A stretch of DNA of 64,000 nt from positions 1-64,000 of the forward strand of contig CAJJCP010000013.1 in the NCBI GenBank assembly GCA_905182715.1, read 5' to 3'. Positions within the stretch are counted from its first letter, which is position 1, and each line of letters opens with the position of its first letter. A program made the position numbers and the translations under genes. Below the pieces are notes generated by a model. The model searched no databases and was not told where the DNA came from. It saw only the letters and a program-made list of their open reading frames with translations. This stretch comes from an uncultured Candidatus Poseidoniales archaeon. Lineage in GTDB: Archaea; Thermoplasmatota; Poseidoniia; Poseidoniales; Poseidoniaceae. Positions 27,980 to 38,042 of the stretch are shown here, in pieces.

Positions 27980-28483
27980 ATGGCAGATTGTGAATTATGT
28001 GGTGCAATGAAAGTCAGTGTCCGTCACGTCAAAATGGGGAAGGCAGAAGTTGCTGCTTGTGCCCGTTGTTCCGAAAAAATGAACCTCGGCCCTAAGGAAA
28101 CAGCACCCGGTTTAGCACGTGCTCAAAGTATGAATGCGCGCCCTGCTCACCTCACACCATATTCGGCGAAGGGTAAGAAAGGCAAAGACATCATGCTCAA
28201 ATCAACATTGGAACTCGTTGATGATTATGCTCTGCGTATTACAGCAGCTCGGAAGGCAAAGGGTTGGAACCAAGCAACGCTCGGTAAAAGAATGGCTGAA
28301 ACTGTGAACATTATCAAATCTACAGAAAGCGGTAAGAGGCCGACGGACTCTGTCCTCAAGAAGTTTGAACGAGTCCTTTCGATTACACTCTATGAGGCAT
28401 CCACACCCTCTCAAACACAACGAGTTGACACTTCAACAGGGCGTGGAATGACGCTTGGCGATTACCTTGATGACCTCAGGTGA
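27980..28483 (+). CDS. MBF1-like transcription factor (zinc ribbon + HTH)
   Basis: A 167-residue archaeal multiprotein bridging factor 1 homologue. The N-terminus carries a zinc ribbon (CELCG and CARC), followed by a flexible linker and an XRE/Cro-type HTH around residues 75-130 (RKAKGWNQATLGKRM... with an ESGKR recognition region). Archaeal MBF1 has been associated with ribosomes and transcription. It is divergent from PAN, with only about 55 bases between start codons. The next gene, Tsr3, begins five bases after its stop. Confidence 0.88.
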   Translation: MADCELCGAMKVSVRHVKMGKAEVAACARCSEKMNLGPKETAPGLARAQSMNARPAHLTPYSAKGKKGKDIMLKSTLELVDDYALRITAARKAKGWNQATLGKRMAETVNIIKSTESGKRPTDSVLKKFERVLSITLYEASTPSQTQRVDTSTGRGMTLGDYLDDLR

Positions 28484-28487
28484 TTCC

Positions 28488-29048
28488 ATGCCTAAGATTT
28501 CAGTTCACGCGGTTTGGCTTGCTCAGGATGACCCAAAGAAAAACACTGCAGTACTTGCTTCTAAAAGAGGCAATTTACGTCTTCACAAGCGACTTAACAC
28601 CCTTCCAAAGCGGGGCATTATCCTTGAACCATTGTGCGGAAAAGTGTTTGGGCCAGAAGATCATCAATTGCTTCTCAAAGGTGGTTCACTCGTTGGACTT
28701 GATTGCAGTTGGGCGCACATCGAAGAAAGTGTTCGGCAAGTGATGAAGAAAACGAGACTGCAACCTCGTATGCTTCCACTTCTCTTAGCCGCCAACCCCG
28801 TCAATTGGGGGAAACCCGGGCGCCTCACAACTGCTGAAGCGCTTGCAACAGTTCTGTACCTCATAGGCGAAAGGGAACAGGCGAGAGAGGTTCTGGGTGC
28901 ATTCCGTTGGGGTGAACGCTTTTTCGAACTCAACAAGGAGCCCTTAGACGCGTATGCTGAAGCGAAGTCGAGTAGCGAATTAGTCGATTTACAATTCGAA
29001 TTTTTTGATATTGAACGTCCAGATGAATCCGAAGAGACTTCAAGTTGA
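28488..29048 (+). CDS. Tsr3-like rRNA aminocarboxypropyltransferase (DUF367)
   Basis: A 186-residue protein of the Tsr3/DUF367 family, which uses the aminocarboxypropyl group of SAM to modify small-subunit rRNA (acp3 on a pseudouridine-derived base). Matching features are VGLDCSWAHIEE near residue 65 and LLLAANPVNWGKPGRLTTAEALATVLYL near residues 100-130, the latter a conserved block. It follows MBF1 directly. ATG 28488 is preceded by AGGTGATT, a recurrent ribosome-binding pattern in this window. Confidence 0.88.
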   Translation: MPKISVHAVWLAQDDPKKNTAVLASKRGNLRLHKRLNTLPKRGIILEPLCGKVFGPEDHQLLLKGGSLVGLDCSWAHIEESVRQVMKKTRLQPRMLPLLLAANPVNWGKPGRLTTAEALATVLYLIGEREQAREVLGAFRWGERFFELNKEPLDAYAEAKSSSELVDLQFEFFDIERPDESEETSS

Positions 29049-29064
29049 GTTTGTATAGCGAATC

Positions 29065-29835
29065 ATGGAGCGTAGCCGCCGCATAGGCATTCACCGATAT
29101 TCCGCAGGCAGCTCCCATCTTGCAGAAGACCATTTGGCCAGTGAAACATTAATTCACTTACATTCAGATGAGAAAAAAATTGCAAGTTTACTCGGAACAC
29201 CGATCGACCTCAAGGAATTGTTTCTCGGTCACGCATGCAGTGAAGGGTATGGGTGCTTTCCAGATGCAGAGATTGTAGCAGAACAATCGCAGAGTGGTTC
29301 TGTCAATGTTTCGCTGAACCAAGTTGTCTCTTCTCCGAATTCGAATCGACGAGTGATCACTTCCTCTTGCGGTGCATGTAATGCAGACGGATTAGAAGAA
29401 TTAATGACTGGTTTACCGATGTATTCCAGTAGCCATCCGCAAACCCAACACACGATACTTTACCAAGCCTTAGAGTCAATGAAATCACTCCAAATCGGTT
29501 TTGCTGAAACTGGTGGCATGCATGCAGCAGCACTTTGGAATCACCAATTTGGTTTGCGGCACCTGAAAGAGGATATTGGACGTCACAATGCTGTGGACAA
29601 AACGATTGGCAGTGGATTAATTGAAGGCGTTTCTTTTGGTGAGGAATTACTGTTCCTTTCGGGAAGGTGTGGATGGGATATTGTTGCGAAAGCGGCTCGC
29701 TCAGGCATCGGCACAATCGTCTGTATAGGTGCTTGCTCTACATTAGCAGCTGATACAGCTCGAAGCCTTGGTATGCGAATCTATTCATTCATGAAGCGTG
29801 AGAGTAGTGTCGCAATAGGCCTTGTTTCTCACTGA
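29065..29835 (+). CDS. fdhD: Formate dehydrogenase accessory sulfurtransferase FdhD
   Basis: A 256-residue FdhD. The sulfur-relay cysteines are in SSCGACN near residues 111-117, and GFAETGGMHAAAL and EDIGRHNAVDK are conserved family blocks. FdhD transfers sulfur from a cysteine desulfurase to the bis-MGD molybdenum cofactor of formate dehydrogenases. The molybdoenzyme gene follows with a short overlap, so this is a dedicated enzyme/maturation pair. Confidence 0.93.
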   Translation: MERSRRIGIHRYSAGSSHLAEDHLASETLIHLHSDEKKIASLLGTPIDLKELFLGHACSEGYGCFPDAEIVAEQSQSGSVNVSLNQVVSSPNSNRRVITSSCGACNADGLEELMTGLPMYSSSHPQTQHTILYQALESMKSLQIGFAETGGMHAAALWNHQFGLRHLKEDIGRHNAVDKTIGSGLIEGVSFGEELLFLSGRCGWDIVAKAARSGIGTIVCIGACSTLAADTARSLGMRIYSFMKRESSVAIGLVSH

Positions 29836-32176
29836 GAATACAACAAGGCTTGAGAACCCCCCCTACGCAGGACAACTTGGTGAGCGTATGAGGGATGATG
29901 TCCGAGCAGATACTCCACCCGACCAACGTTCATTGAAAATAAAGAAGCCAAAGAAAATGGCTGCTGGGATTCCGGCTGTTACCTCATCGATGTTGCATGG
30001 AATCAAAAAAATGGGATTGGTACGTTCTGCGAAAACACTCACCATGGTAAATCAGCAGAATGGTTTCGATTGCCCTGGTTGCGCATGGCCGGACCCGGAA
30101 CATCGTACACATTTCGAATTTTGTGAAAATGGGGCGAAGGCTGTAGCCGATGAAGCGACGAAAAGTAGAGTCACGCCTGCCTTCTTTGCAAAGCATAGCG
30201 TTCAAGAACTCGCTGAACAAAGTGATTACTGGTTAAACAAACAAGGTCGACTTACGCACCCTATGCATCTTGTCGAAGGCAGTTCGCACTATGCTCCAAT
30301 TTCTTGGGAAAGTGCTTTTGAAATCATTGCTGCAGAAATTAAATCAATGGAACACCCCGATCGTTCAGTGTTCTACACCTCTGGGCGAACAAGTAACGAG
30401 GCGGCATTTCTCTACCAAGCCATGGTTCGAAGTATTGGGACAAATAATCTTCCCGATTGCTCAAATATGTGTCATGAATCAAGCGGCAAAGGACTTGGCC
30501 CCACAATTGGAATCGGTAAAGGAACCGTCCATCTTGAGGACTTCAACCACGCTGATGTGATCATGGTCATTGGTCAAAATCCAGGTACAAATCATCCTCG
30601 AATGTTAACTGCCTTACGTGATGCTAAAAAGAAGGGTGCAAAAATAATTCACATTAATCCTCTGCCAGAGGCCGGTCTTGAACGTTTCAAACACCCACAG
30701 GATTACATGAAATTGGATTTCAGCACTACGAAATTAGCAGATTACCATCTACCAGTACGCATTGGTGGTGATGCTGCATTGATGAAGGGATTTATCAAAG
30801 TACATTCCGAATATGGAGGATTAGATCAAGATTTTATCGACAAGAGTACTGAAGGTTTTCGAACGATGGTCGAACAAGCTCAATCCTATACTTGGCCAGT
30901 CCTTGAATTGGATTCTGGCATTGAGGAGGAACACATTAGAGAAGTCGGCAAAGTTTTGGCGAGATCAAAAGCAACCATTGCTTGCTGGGCTATGGGTCTC
31001 ACTCAACAACCAAATGGAGTTTCAGTTATCCAAGAAATAGTCAATCTCCTGCTCATGGGGGGGCATGTCGGACGCCCTGGAGCAGGATTCTGCCCCGTAC
31101 GCGGCCACTCCAATGTCCAAGGTGACCGTACCGTCGGTATTTGGGAAGCAGCACCTCCTGAATTTATCAAAAAGATGGAAGAGGGGCTAAACATTTCCAT
31201 TCCAGAAGAACACGGTTATGATGTAGTGAATGCAATACATGCGATGAGGAAAGGCGAAGTTGATGTTTTCTTTTGCATGGGTGGTAATTTTATTTCTGCA
31301 ACCCCCGATACGCACGCCACTGCTGAAGGAATACGCAACGTTGGTCTCACCGTCCAAGTTTCGACAAAACTCAACCGTTCACACCTTGTAACCGGCAAGC
31401 AAGCTATTATCTTACCGTGTCTTGGACGTACAGAACTCGATATTCAGGGCGATACACCTCAATTCGTCACGGTCGAGAACTCTATGGGGATTGTTCACCA
31501 ATCTCGCGGAGGACTTCAACCAGCATCGAAGGAATTGCGAAGTGAACCCTGGATAGTGTCACATCTCGCATCACATCTGTTCACAGACTCTCCAATTAAG
31601 TGGCTCGAGATATCCGGTAACTACGATTATATTCGCGATTTAATGGAGCGTTCACTCTTCGGATTCGACAATTATAACGAACGAGTCAGGAATGAAAATG
31701 GATTCTTACTCCCGAACCCCCCTCGAGACTCTCGCACGTTTTCCACACCATCGGGTAAAGCACATTTTACCACACATCCACTTCCGAACCTTGCCGTGGG
31801 CGAAGATCGTTACATCATGATGACAATTCGGTCCCACGACCAGTATAACACAACAATTTACGATGTCCATGACCGCTATCGAGGACTCAGTGGGAATCGA
31901 AGAATCGTATTGATGAACGCACTCGACATGGTTGAAAGAGGTTGGAAAAACCGTCAACACATATCAATTACAAGTCACTTTGAAGGGGAGACTCGACACT
32001 CCACCGGTTGGCTGGTAGTCGCTTATGAAATTCCTCGTAAAAATATCGCCACATACTTTCCAGAGGCGAACTCATTGGTCCCATTGAATTCTACTGCTGC
32101 AGTTTCAAATACGCCCACTTCAAAATGGATCGAAGTATCGCTTGAATCAGATAAATCCCTCTTCGAATGGAGATGA
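29822..32176 (+). CDS. FdhF/YdeP-type molybdopterin oxidoreductase
   Basis: A molybdopterin-dependent oxidoreductase, up to 784 residues. The FDCPGCAWPDPEHR segment followed by FEFCENGAKA marks the YdeP/FdhF subgroup, which lacks the classic four-cysteine FeS ligand set. MGD-binding regions include SGRTSNEAAFLYQ and GQNPGTNHPRMLTALR. The typical activity is formate dehydrogenase or an undefined oxidoreductase; adjacency to fdhD supports sulfurated Mo/W-bis-MGD. No electron-transfer subunits are next to it. The start is uncertain: TTG 29822 overlaps fdhD, and ATG 29888 is an alternative that still keeps the cofactor domain. Confidence 0.87.
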   Translation: MFLTENTTRLENPPYAGQLGERMRDDVRADTPPDQRSLKIKKPKKMAAGIPAVTSSMLHGIKKMGLVRSAKTLTMVNQQNGFDCPGCAWPDPEHRTHFEFCENGAKAVADEATKSRVTPAFFAKHSVQELAEQSDYWLNKQGRLTHPMHLVEGSSHYAPISWESAFEIIAAEIKSMEHPDRSVFYTSGRTSNEAAFLYQAMVRSIGTNNLPDCSNMCHESSGKGLGPTIGIGKGTVHLEDFNHADVIMVIGQNPGTNHPRMLTALRDAKKKGAKIIHINPLPEAGLERFKHPQDYMKLDFSTTKLADYHLPVRIGGDAALMKGFIKVHSEYGGLDQDFIDKSTEGFRTMVEQAQSYTWPVLELDSGIEEEHIREVGKVLARSKATIACWAMGLTQQPNGVSVIQEIVNLLLMGGHVGRPGAGFCPVRGHSNVQGDRTVGIWEAAPPEFIKKMEEGLNISIPEEHGYDVVNAIHAMRKGEVDVFFCMGGNFISATPDTHATAEGIRNVGLTVQVSTKLNRSHLVTGKQAIILPCLGRTELDIQGDTPQFVTVENSMGIVHQSRGGLQPASKELRSEPWIVSHLASHLFTDSPIKWLEISGNYDYIRDLMERSLFGFDNYNERVRNENGFLLPNPPRDSRTFSTPSGKAHFTTHPLPNLAVGEDRYIMMTIRSHDQYNTTIYDVHDRYRGLSGNRRIVLMNALDMVERGWKNRQHISITSHFEGETRHSTGWLVVAYEIPRKNIATYFPEANSLVPLNSTAAVSNTPTSKWIEVSLESDKSLFEWR

Positions 32177-32182
32177 AGAGGA

Positions 32183-33430
32183 ATGACTAAGATTGGTTAT
32201 TGGGGTCTCATAACTTCAAATTCTAAATTCAGGCGGCTATGGCTGGCATCCGTCGTTTCGATGCTTGGTGAATGGTTCAATACGATTGCCTTGTTTCTTT
32301 TGATATTCAAATATACAGATTCGGAGTTTTTGCTTGGTATTTTGTTCACAGTACGGATGCTTTGCTTTGCTTTACTCCAACCGATCAGCGGTTTGCTTGC
32401 AGACAGAATGAATCGCAAACACATCATGGTGTGGTCGAATGTTCTCCAAATGTTTCTCGCTCTGGGATTCTTGGCAGTTGATGGCCCAGAGGATATTCCT
32501 TGGATGCTCGGATTATCGGGAATCATGATGCTGCTTCATGGCGCCTATGTAACTGCGGAAAGAGCTGCTTTACCGAATGTAGTTTCGAAAGAAGAATTGG
32601 CCACAGCCAATGCTCTCGATGCAGCTTCTTGGTCTACAGCACTGTGTTTAGGTGCTATGCTTGGAGGTATCGTCGTCGAATACTTTGGAACAGATGCCGC
32701 ATTTATAATCGACGCTGGAACGTTCTTATTCGGAGCAATACTCCTCATTCCATTGACGATTCCTCAAACTTTTGACAAAGAACTTTCAGGTCCATTGTTT
32801 TCAACTGCGTTCTCAAACATTCGCAAGGGTTGGGTTCGTATTGCCCAAGAAGCACGTTTGCTCAGGATTGTATTTGCTAAAGCCTCGTGGAATATCGCTG
32901 GAGGAGGTCTAGCAGGTGTATTCCTTGTGATAGCAGGTTCGAACGTCGATGGATTCGGCGTTGCACTTGGGTTCGGATTATTCTTTTTCGCTCGAGGAAT
33001 TGGCACAGGTACGGGCCCAATACTTGCGCGTAAATTCCTTACTGATCAAGATAAATGGCCAGTGCTCATCGGCGTTTTGGTAATGATATCCGGATTTTTC
33101 TACTTCTTCGTTGGGTATACGCTTGGAACCAATATTTGGCTGACCGTATTCTTGGTGATGCTTGCACACTCGGCGAGTGGTGCCAATTGGGTCTTGTCGA
33201 CCATATTGACTCAAATGTGGGTTGAAGATGAAATTCGAGGGAGAGTATTCTCGATTGACATGCTCATCATGTCCCTCACCTTCTCCATCTCAAGTGCGAG
33301 CGCCGGATATTTACTTGAAAAGGACATACTTTCTCTCCAACAAGGATTCCAAATTTTCGCCCTCCTCATGATGTGCTCGGGACTTATATTCACCCTGTGG
33401 AAGCCGGGGAATCTCTCTCGGGACATCTGA
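32183..33430 (+). CDS. MFS transporter
   Basis: A 415-residue major facilitator with about 12 membrane segments. The loop between helices 2 and 3 has the GLLADRMNRKHIM motif (GxLaDrxxRkxxm). Overall it resembles the MFS_3 / enterobactin-exporter-like group. It starts six bases after the molybdoenzyme gene. The substrate is unknown; proximity to hutU-hutH allows a link to histidine or urocanate, but that is only positional. GAGG lies a few bases before the ATG. Confidence 0.82.
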   Translation: MTKIGYWGLITSNSKFRRLWLASVVSMLGEWFNTIALFLLIFKYTDSEFLLGILFTVRMLCFALLQPISGLLADRMNRKHIMVWSNVLQMFLALGFLAVDGPEDIPWMLGLSGIMMLLHGAYVTAERAALPNVVSKEELATANALDAASWSTALCLGAMLGGIVVEYFGTDAAFIIDAGTFLFGAILLIPLTIPQTFDKELSGPLFSTAFSNIRKGWVRIAQEARLLRIVFAKASWNIAGGGLAGVFLVIAGSNVDGFGVALGFGLFFFARGIGTGTGPILARKFLTDQDKWPVLIGVLVMISGFFYFFVGYTLGTNIWLTVFLVMLAHSASGANWVLSTILTQMWVEDEIRGRVFSIDMLIMSLTFSISSASAGYLLEKDILSLQQGFQIFALLMMCSGLIFTLWKPGNLSRDI

Positions 33431-33495
33431 TTGCCTCCTCTGATTCGAGGAGTCGTCATAAGAATGCTCAAGGGCAATACCTCCAAGGAACAAAC

Positions 33496-35532
33496 ATGGG
33501 GGCCGAAACGTCTGCACTTCGTATGAGTCTCGGCGAAGGCATACCTGCGATAATCCCTTCACGCCCTGAATGGGATGAATCCGTCGACCATGCACCTCCT
33601 CGTCGTCAAATACTTACTCCAAAGGAGAAGAAACTCGCACTCCGCAATGCATTACGATATTTCCCTGAAGAACAACACGAAGTGCTTGCGAGTGAGTTCC
33701 TCGAGGAGTTGAACTCATTTGGTAGAATCATTATGTGGCGCTATCGCCCAACTGAGTATGAAATGCGCGCACATCCAATCGACGAATATCCAGCACAATG
33801 CAAACAAGCCGCATCGATTATGCTCATGATTCAAAACAATCTAGACCCAGCAGTTGCCCAATTTCCTCATGAACTCATCACCTATGGCGGAAATGGTTCA
33901 GTGTTCCAAAATTGGGCACAATATCGGTTGGTAATGGCCTATCTTTGCAAGATGACTGAATCACAAACACTCGTAATGTATTCCGGTCATCCACTCGGAC
34001 TCTTCCCTTCAATGCCTGAAGCGCCACGTGTTATTGTTACCAATGGTATGGTTATTCCAAATGCTTCTTCACAGGATAATTATGAGCGAATGAACGCTCT
34101 AGGCGTGACACAATATGGCCAAATGACTGCTGGCTCATACATGTACATTGGACCACAAGGAATTGTCCACGGAACCACAATCACTCTTCTAAACGCTGCA
34201 CGAGCCCACCTCGGCCTTGGTGGTGATGAGGGTCTCGGTGGAGTTACATTTGTGACCTCAGGACTCGGTGGAATGTCCGGGGCACAAGCGAAGGCGGCAG
34301 TAATTGCTGGAGCATCTTGTATCGTTGCAGAATCCAATGCGCATGCAGCTCATAAACGTCATGAACAAGGTTGGCTTTCAACAGTAACTGATGATGTTGA
34401 TGATGCTATTGACCAAATGGTGGAAGCGGCAGATAACAAAACACCTCTATCAATAGGCTATATTGGAAATATCGTCAAACTTTGGGAACGATTAGTCGAA
34501 CGTAAGATATCGGTCGACCTCGGCAGTGACCAAACCAGTTTACATAACCCCTTCCAAGGTGGCTACTTCCCAGTCGGCCACACCTATGATGATGCAGCAT
34601 CGATGCTTTCAAACGAACCGGAACGATTTGCTGAAGAAGTCCGCTCAACACTTCGCCGTCATGCGAATGCAATTAACCTCATGTCGGAGAATGGCATGTA
34701 TTTTTGGGATTACGGAAATGCGTTTTTGCTCGAAGCAAGCCGTGCTGGCGCTGACGTAATGGCTGACGATGGTGGGTTCAGATATCCAAGTTATGTCGAG
34801 GACATCATGGGCCCGATGTGCTTCGATTACGGTTTTGGACCCTACAGATGGGTCTGCTGTTCCGGTGATCCGGAGGATTTGAAAATTACTGATGATATTG
34901 CGTGTCAAGTACTTGAGGAAATGCTGCCAAACTCTCCAATTGAAATACAACAACAAATGATTGACAATATTCGTTGGATACGTGGTGCTGGGTCCAATGA
35001 CATGGTCGTTGGAAGTCAGGCAAGAATCCTTTATGCAGATGATGAAGGGCGTAGAAAAATCGCTTCAGCGATGAATACTGCCATTGGAAATGGACAACTT
35101 TCAGGACCTATTGTACTTGGACGAGACCACCATGATGTCTCAGGCACGGATAGCCCGTATCGTGAAACTGCAAACATTCGCGATGGTTCGATTCAAACGG
35201 CTGATATGGCCGTGCATAATTTCGTCGGGGATGCTTTTCGTGGCGCCACTTGGGTCAGCCTCCATAACGGCGGCGGTGTAGGCTGGGGTGAAGTTGTCAA
35301 CGGTGGTTTTGGAATGCTTCTCGATGGAACTGATGACTGTGAAGCGAGACTTCAACGAATGCTACACTGGGATGTTAACAACGGTGTTGCTCGAAGAGCA
35401 TGGGCGCGTAATGAAGGAGCTGAATTTGCCATTCAAAGGGCAATGGATTCGGAACCGTTGCTACGCGTCACTTTACCTCATCACATGAATGATGATTTAC
35501 TTGAACGATTATTCAAGGAGGACGGACAATGA
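33496..35532 (+). CDS. hutU: Urocanate hydratase (long, eukaryote-sized form)
   Basis: About 678 residues. YGGNGSVFQNWAQYRL, LYSGHPLGLFP-like MYSGHPLGLFPS, GLGGMSGAQAKAA (dinucleotide loop) and YNPFQGG-like LHNPFQGGYFPVG are diagnostic for urocanase. It adds water to urocanate to give imidazolone propionate with tightly bound NAD+. Bacterial HutU is usually about 555 residues; this one matches the ~675-residue type known from animals and some bacteria. Its stop overlaps the hutH start (ATGA). The open frame continues upstream to 33373, but ATG 33496 clears the preceding MFS gene. Confidence 0.93.
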   Translation: MGAETSALRMSLGEGIPAIIPSRPEWDESVDHAPPRRQILTPKEKKLALRNALRYFPEEQHEVLASEFLEELNSFGRIIMWRYRPTEYEMRAHPIDEYPAQCKQAASIMLMIQNNLDPAVAQFPHELITYGGNGSVFQNWAQYRLVMAYLCKMTESQTLVMYSGHPLGLFPSMPEAPRVIVTNGMVIPNASSQDNYERMNALGVTQYGQMTAGSYMYIGPQGIVHGTTITLLNAARAHLGLGGDEGLGGVTFVTSGLGGMSGAQAKAAVIAGASCIVAESNAHAAHKRHEQGWLSTVTDDVDDAIDQMVEAADNKTPLSIGYIGNIVKLWERLVERKISVDLGSDQTSLHNPFQGGYFPVGHTYDDAASMLSNEPERFAEEVRSTLRRHANAINLMSENGMYFWDYGNAFLLEASRAGADVMADDGGFRYPSYVEDIMGPMCFDYGFGPYRWVCCSGDPEDLKITDDIACQVLEEMLPNSPIEIQQQMIDNIRWIRGAGSNDMVVGSQARILYADDEGRRKIASAMNTAIGNGQLSGPIVLGRDHHDVSGTDSPYRETANIRDGSIQTADMAVHNFVGDAFRGATWVSLHNGGGVGWGEVVNGGFGMLLDGTDDCEARLQRMLHWDVNNGVARRAWARNEGAEFAIQRAMDSEPLLRVTLPHHMNDDLLERLFKEDGQ

Positions 35533-37076
35533 CACTCATTTCACTTGATGGAAACACACTCACTGCAGCAGAAGTAATGCGAGTTGCTACAGGTAACGCT
35601 CAAGTTTCACTTTCCTCTGACGCAATCCCTCGTATCGAAGCAGCACGCGCAGTTGTAGAGCGAATATTATCAAACAATGAAACGGTCTATGGAATCAATA
35701 CTGGATTTGGTGCACTTGTCCACCAACGGATATCTTCCGAAGACTTGGCTCAATTGCAAACGAACTTGGTCCGTTCACATGCGACTGCAATTGGCGAATT
35801 AATGTCAAAAGAATCTGTCCGCGCCATGATGACAGTACGTATCAACTCTCTTTCGAAGGGCAATTCAGGCGTGCACCCCGAGGTATTGCAACAGTTAGTT
35901 CATTTCTTGAATTATGATATCACGCCTGCAATTCCCCGTATAGGTAGTCTTGGAGCAAGTGGTGATTTAGCACCTCTCTCTCACATGGCTTTGAGTCTGA
36001 TCGGCGAAGGAGAAGTTTTGTCCGGCAATGGTGAGACCGAGCCAACTCTGAATCAAATGAAAAAGCATGGTTTAATTCCGCTTGAATTACGGGCAAAGGA
36101 CGGTTTGTCACTGATCAATGGTACAAGCCAAATGTGTAGTTTTTTAGTTTTAGCCGAGCAACGTATCGCTGACCTGCTGGTGTATGCCGACCTCGCACTT
36201 TGTACATCAATTGAAGCGCGTAAAGCAAGTGTCAAGCCATCGGATGTACGAGTTCATGATGCAAGACCGCACCCAGGGCAAGTACTGGTATCTCGACGTA
36301 TTCGAGCAATTCTCAAGGACTCCCCTATCATGGAATCGCACTCGAATTGTGAGCAAGTGCAGGATGCTTATTCATTCCGTTGTGCGCCACAAGTTCACGG
36401 TGCAATTTACGAACGATTATTGTCTTTGCAGAATACTTTGGATATTGAATTGAACAGCGCCACTGACAATCCACTCATATTCCCTGACCTTTCCAATCCA
36501 GGCTCGCATGAAGTTATTTCACAGGGCAACTTCCACGGCGAAGTCTTGGCATTGACTGCAGATGCGATGACAGCCGCGATGTTTGAACTCGGTTCTATTT
36601 CCGAACGTAGAATCGACCAGATGCTCGACCCTGCTCGAAGTGGTTTGCCGGCTTTTTTGGCCAAAGATTCAGGTCTTGAGTCTGGATTGATGATTGTACA
36701 ATATGTCGCTGGCGCCTCACTTGGTGAGCTCCATGGGCATGCAGCACCCCGCTCAATATTTTCGACTTCGACATCAGCTGGCCAAGAAGACCATGTGAGC
36801 ATGGGTGCGACAGCATGTTGGAACTTACTTCAAGCCACCAATCGTCTTTCCGAGGTATTGGCTTGTGAGTTCATAGTTGCATGTCAAGCATTAGAATTTA
36901 ATGACGTTCAACCTTCGAATGTGATTGTGGCTATGAAACAGCGAATTCGTTCAATCGTCGAGCCGTTAGAAGGAGATCGAAGTACAAGCGCAGATATTAT
37001 TTCTGTTGCGAACGAACTTCTCGATGGGGCATGGTTAGCAAGAGTTGAGGCCGAAGTAGGCCGCCTACCTCGTTAA
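35529..37076 (+). CDS. hutH: Histidine ammonia-lyase
   Basis: A 515-residue lyase. The MIO-forming Ala-Ser-Gly lies in GSLGASGDLAPLSH at residues ~143-145. YGINTGFGALVHQRI near residue 55, the FRCAPQVHG block and GNFHGEV are also conserved. It deaminates L-histidine to urocanate. Translationally coupled to hutU by a four-base overlap. Cytoplasmic. Confidence 0.94.
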   Translation: MTLISLDGNTLTAAEVMRVATGNAQVSLSSDAIPRIEAARAVVERILSNNETVYGINTGFGALVHQRISSEDLAQLQTNLVRSHATAIGELMSKESVRAMMTVRINSLSKGNSGVHPEVLQQLVHFLNYDITPAIPRIGSLGASGDLAPLSHMALSLIGEGEVLSGNGETEPTLNQMKKHGLIPLELRAKDGLSLINGTSQMCSFLVLAEQRIADLLVYADLALCTSIEARKASVKPSDVRVHDARPHPGQVLVSRRIRAILKDSPIMESHSNCEQVQDAYSFRCAPQVHGAIYERLLSLQNTLDIELNSATDNPLIFPDLSNPGSHEVISQGNFHGEVLALTADAMTAAMFELGSISERRIDQMLDPARSGLPAFLAKDSGLESGLMIVQYVAGASLGELHGHAAPRSIFSTSTSAGQEDHVSMGATACWNLLQATNRLSEVLACEFIVACQALEFNDVQPSNVIVAMKQRIRSIVEPLEGDRSTSADIISVANELLDGAWLARVEAEVGRLPR

Positions 37077-37959
37077 TCTTCAAAAAATTGATTTTCGAGT
37101 TCATCAAGACCAGTGAGTTGACGGATTCTGAATCGAGCAGTTGCATCATTGGATGCAGAGAGTGAAGTCGTGTTGAGGTTGAGATATTGTTCCAGTTCGA
37201 CTGCTCTTCGCACCTTCTCCTCAACCGCCGCGTACAATGCATATGCTTCATCAGGTTTGAAACTTAATGCCGCCTCAGCTTCAGAAACATCGAGACCCAT
37301 TCTCCTCCATTGGAGGATACGTTTACGAAGAAGTGACAGAGTAAAACCAGTTGAGGGTAGTCTCGACAGCATTACCAGTCGTGGTGTCCCATCCTCCATA
37401 ATTTCCAGCCCCTTCATTTCGATTTCTGAATCAAATTCTTCAATCGATTCGACCTCAGCGTGATTCACATTCTCTTGAGCAGCCTTTGGTAAAGTGAGGT
37501 CAATCGCAGGTGCTTCACGTCTTAGTCGAGCTAACCAGAGAGATTCGAATGCTAACGAACGTATCGGCATGATAATTGTCCACTGTGTCCGATGTACGGA
37601 TTCACGTAACTCACGTACGAAAGAAAGTACTGCATCCTCTCCGTTGATGGTCATGAGCCATTCAAGACCCTCAAGCACAACAATTCCTCCGTGGTTGGAA
37701 AGGTGCCTCAATATATGGTCGCGGATTTCACCAATGTCGGGACGTACTGCACCTTCGGTTGCTCTTTCTGTAAGCCAATAAGCTTCGACAGCATTGATGT
37801 CGAGGTGCTCAAGTAAACGTCGATGTGGTAATCTCGAAAAGAGGAGTATATGTTCCTCGGATGACTGACTTTCTCGATCAACCCAGCCGAGTGTTTCGTC
37901 ATCACTGATGAATTCGGTAGTAAATATTCGGCCTTTTTCGATGATCTCACCCCGCGCAT
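37073..37959 (-). CDS. DUF835-domain protein, start disrupted by frameshift
   Basis: The frame ending at 37073 stays open back to a stop near 37973 but contains no ATG, GTG or TTG before an internal TTG at 37711. An ATG at 37959 in another frame (MRGVRSSKK) would join it if the T-run at 37934-37938 had one more base. The joined protein would be ~295 residues. Its first half (SEEHILLFSRLPHRRL, AYWLTERA, GGIVVLEGLEWLMTINGE) matches DUF835, a domain frequent in archaea next to signalling modules. The C-terminal half is helical and acidic. Its role is unknown. It converges on hutH with a four-base overlap. Confidence 0.65.
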
Positions 37960-38042
37960 ACGACTGCTCGTATTACGGGTTCAGCGTTCAAAGTCTATGA
38001 ATCATTATATCCGAAGATGCGATGGGAGGAACAGGTGTGGTA

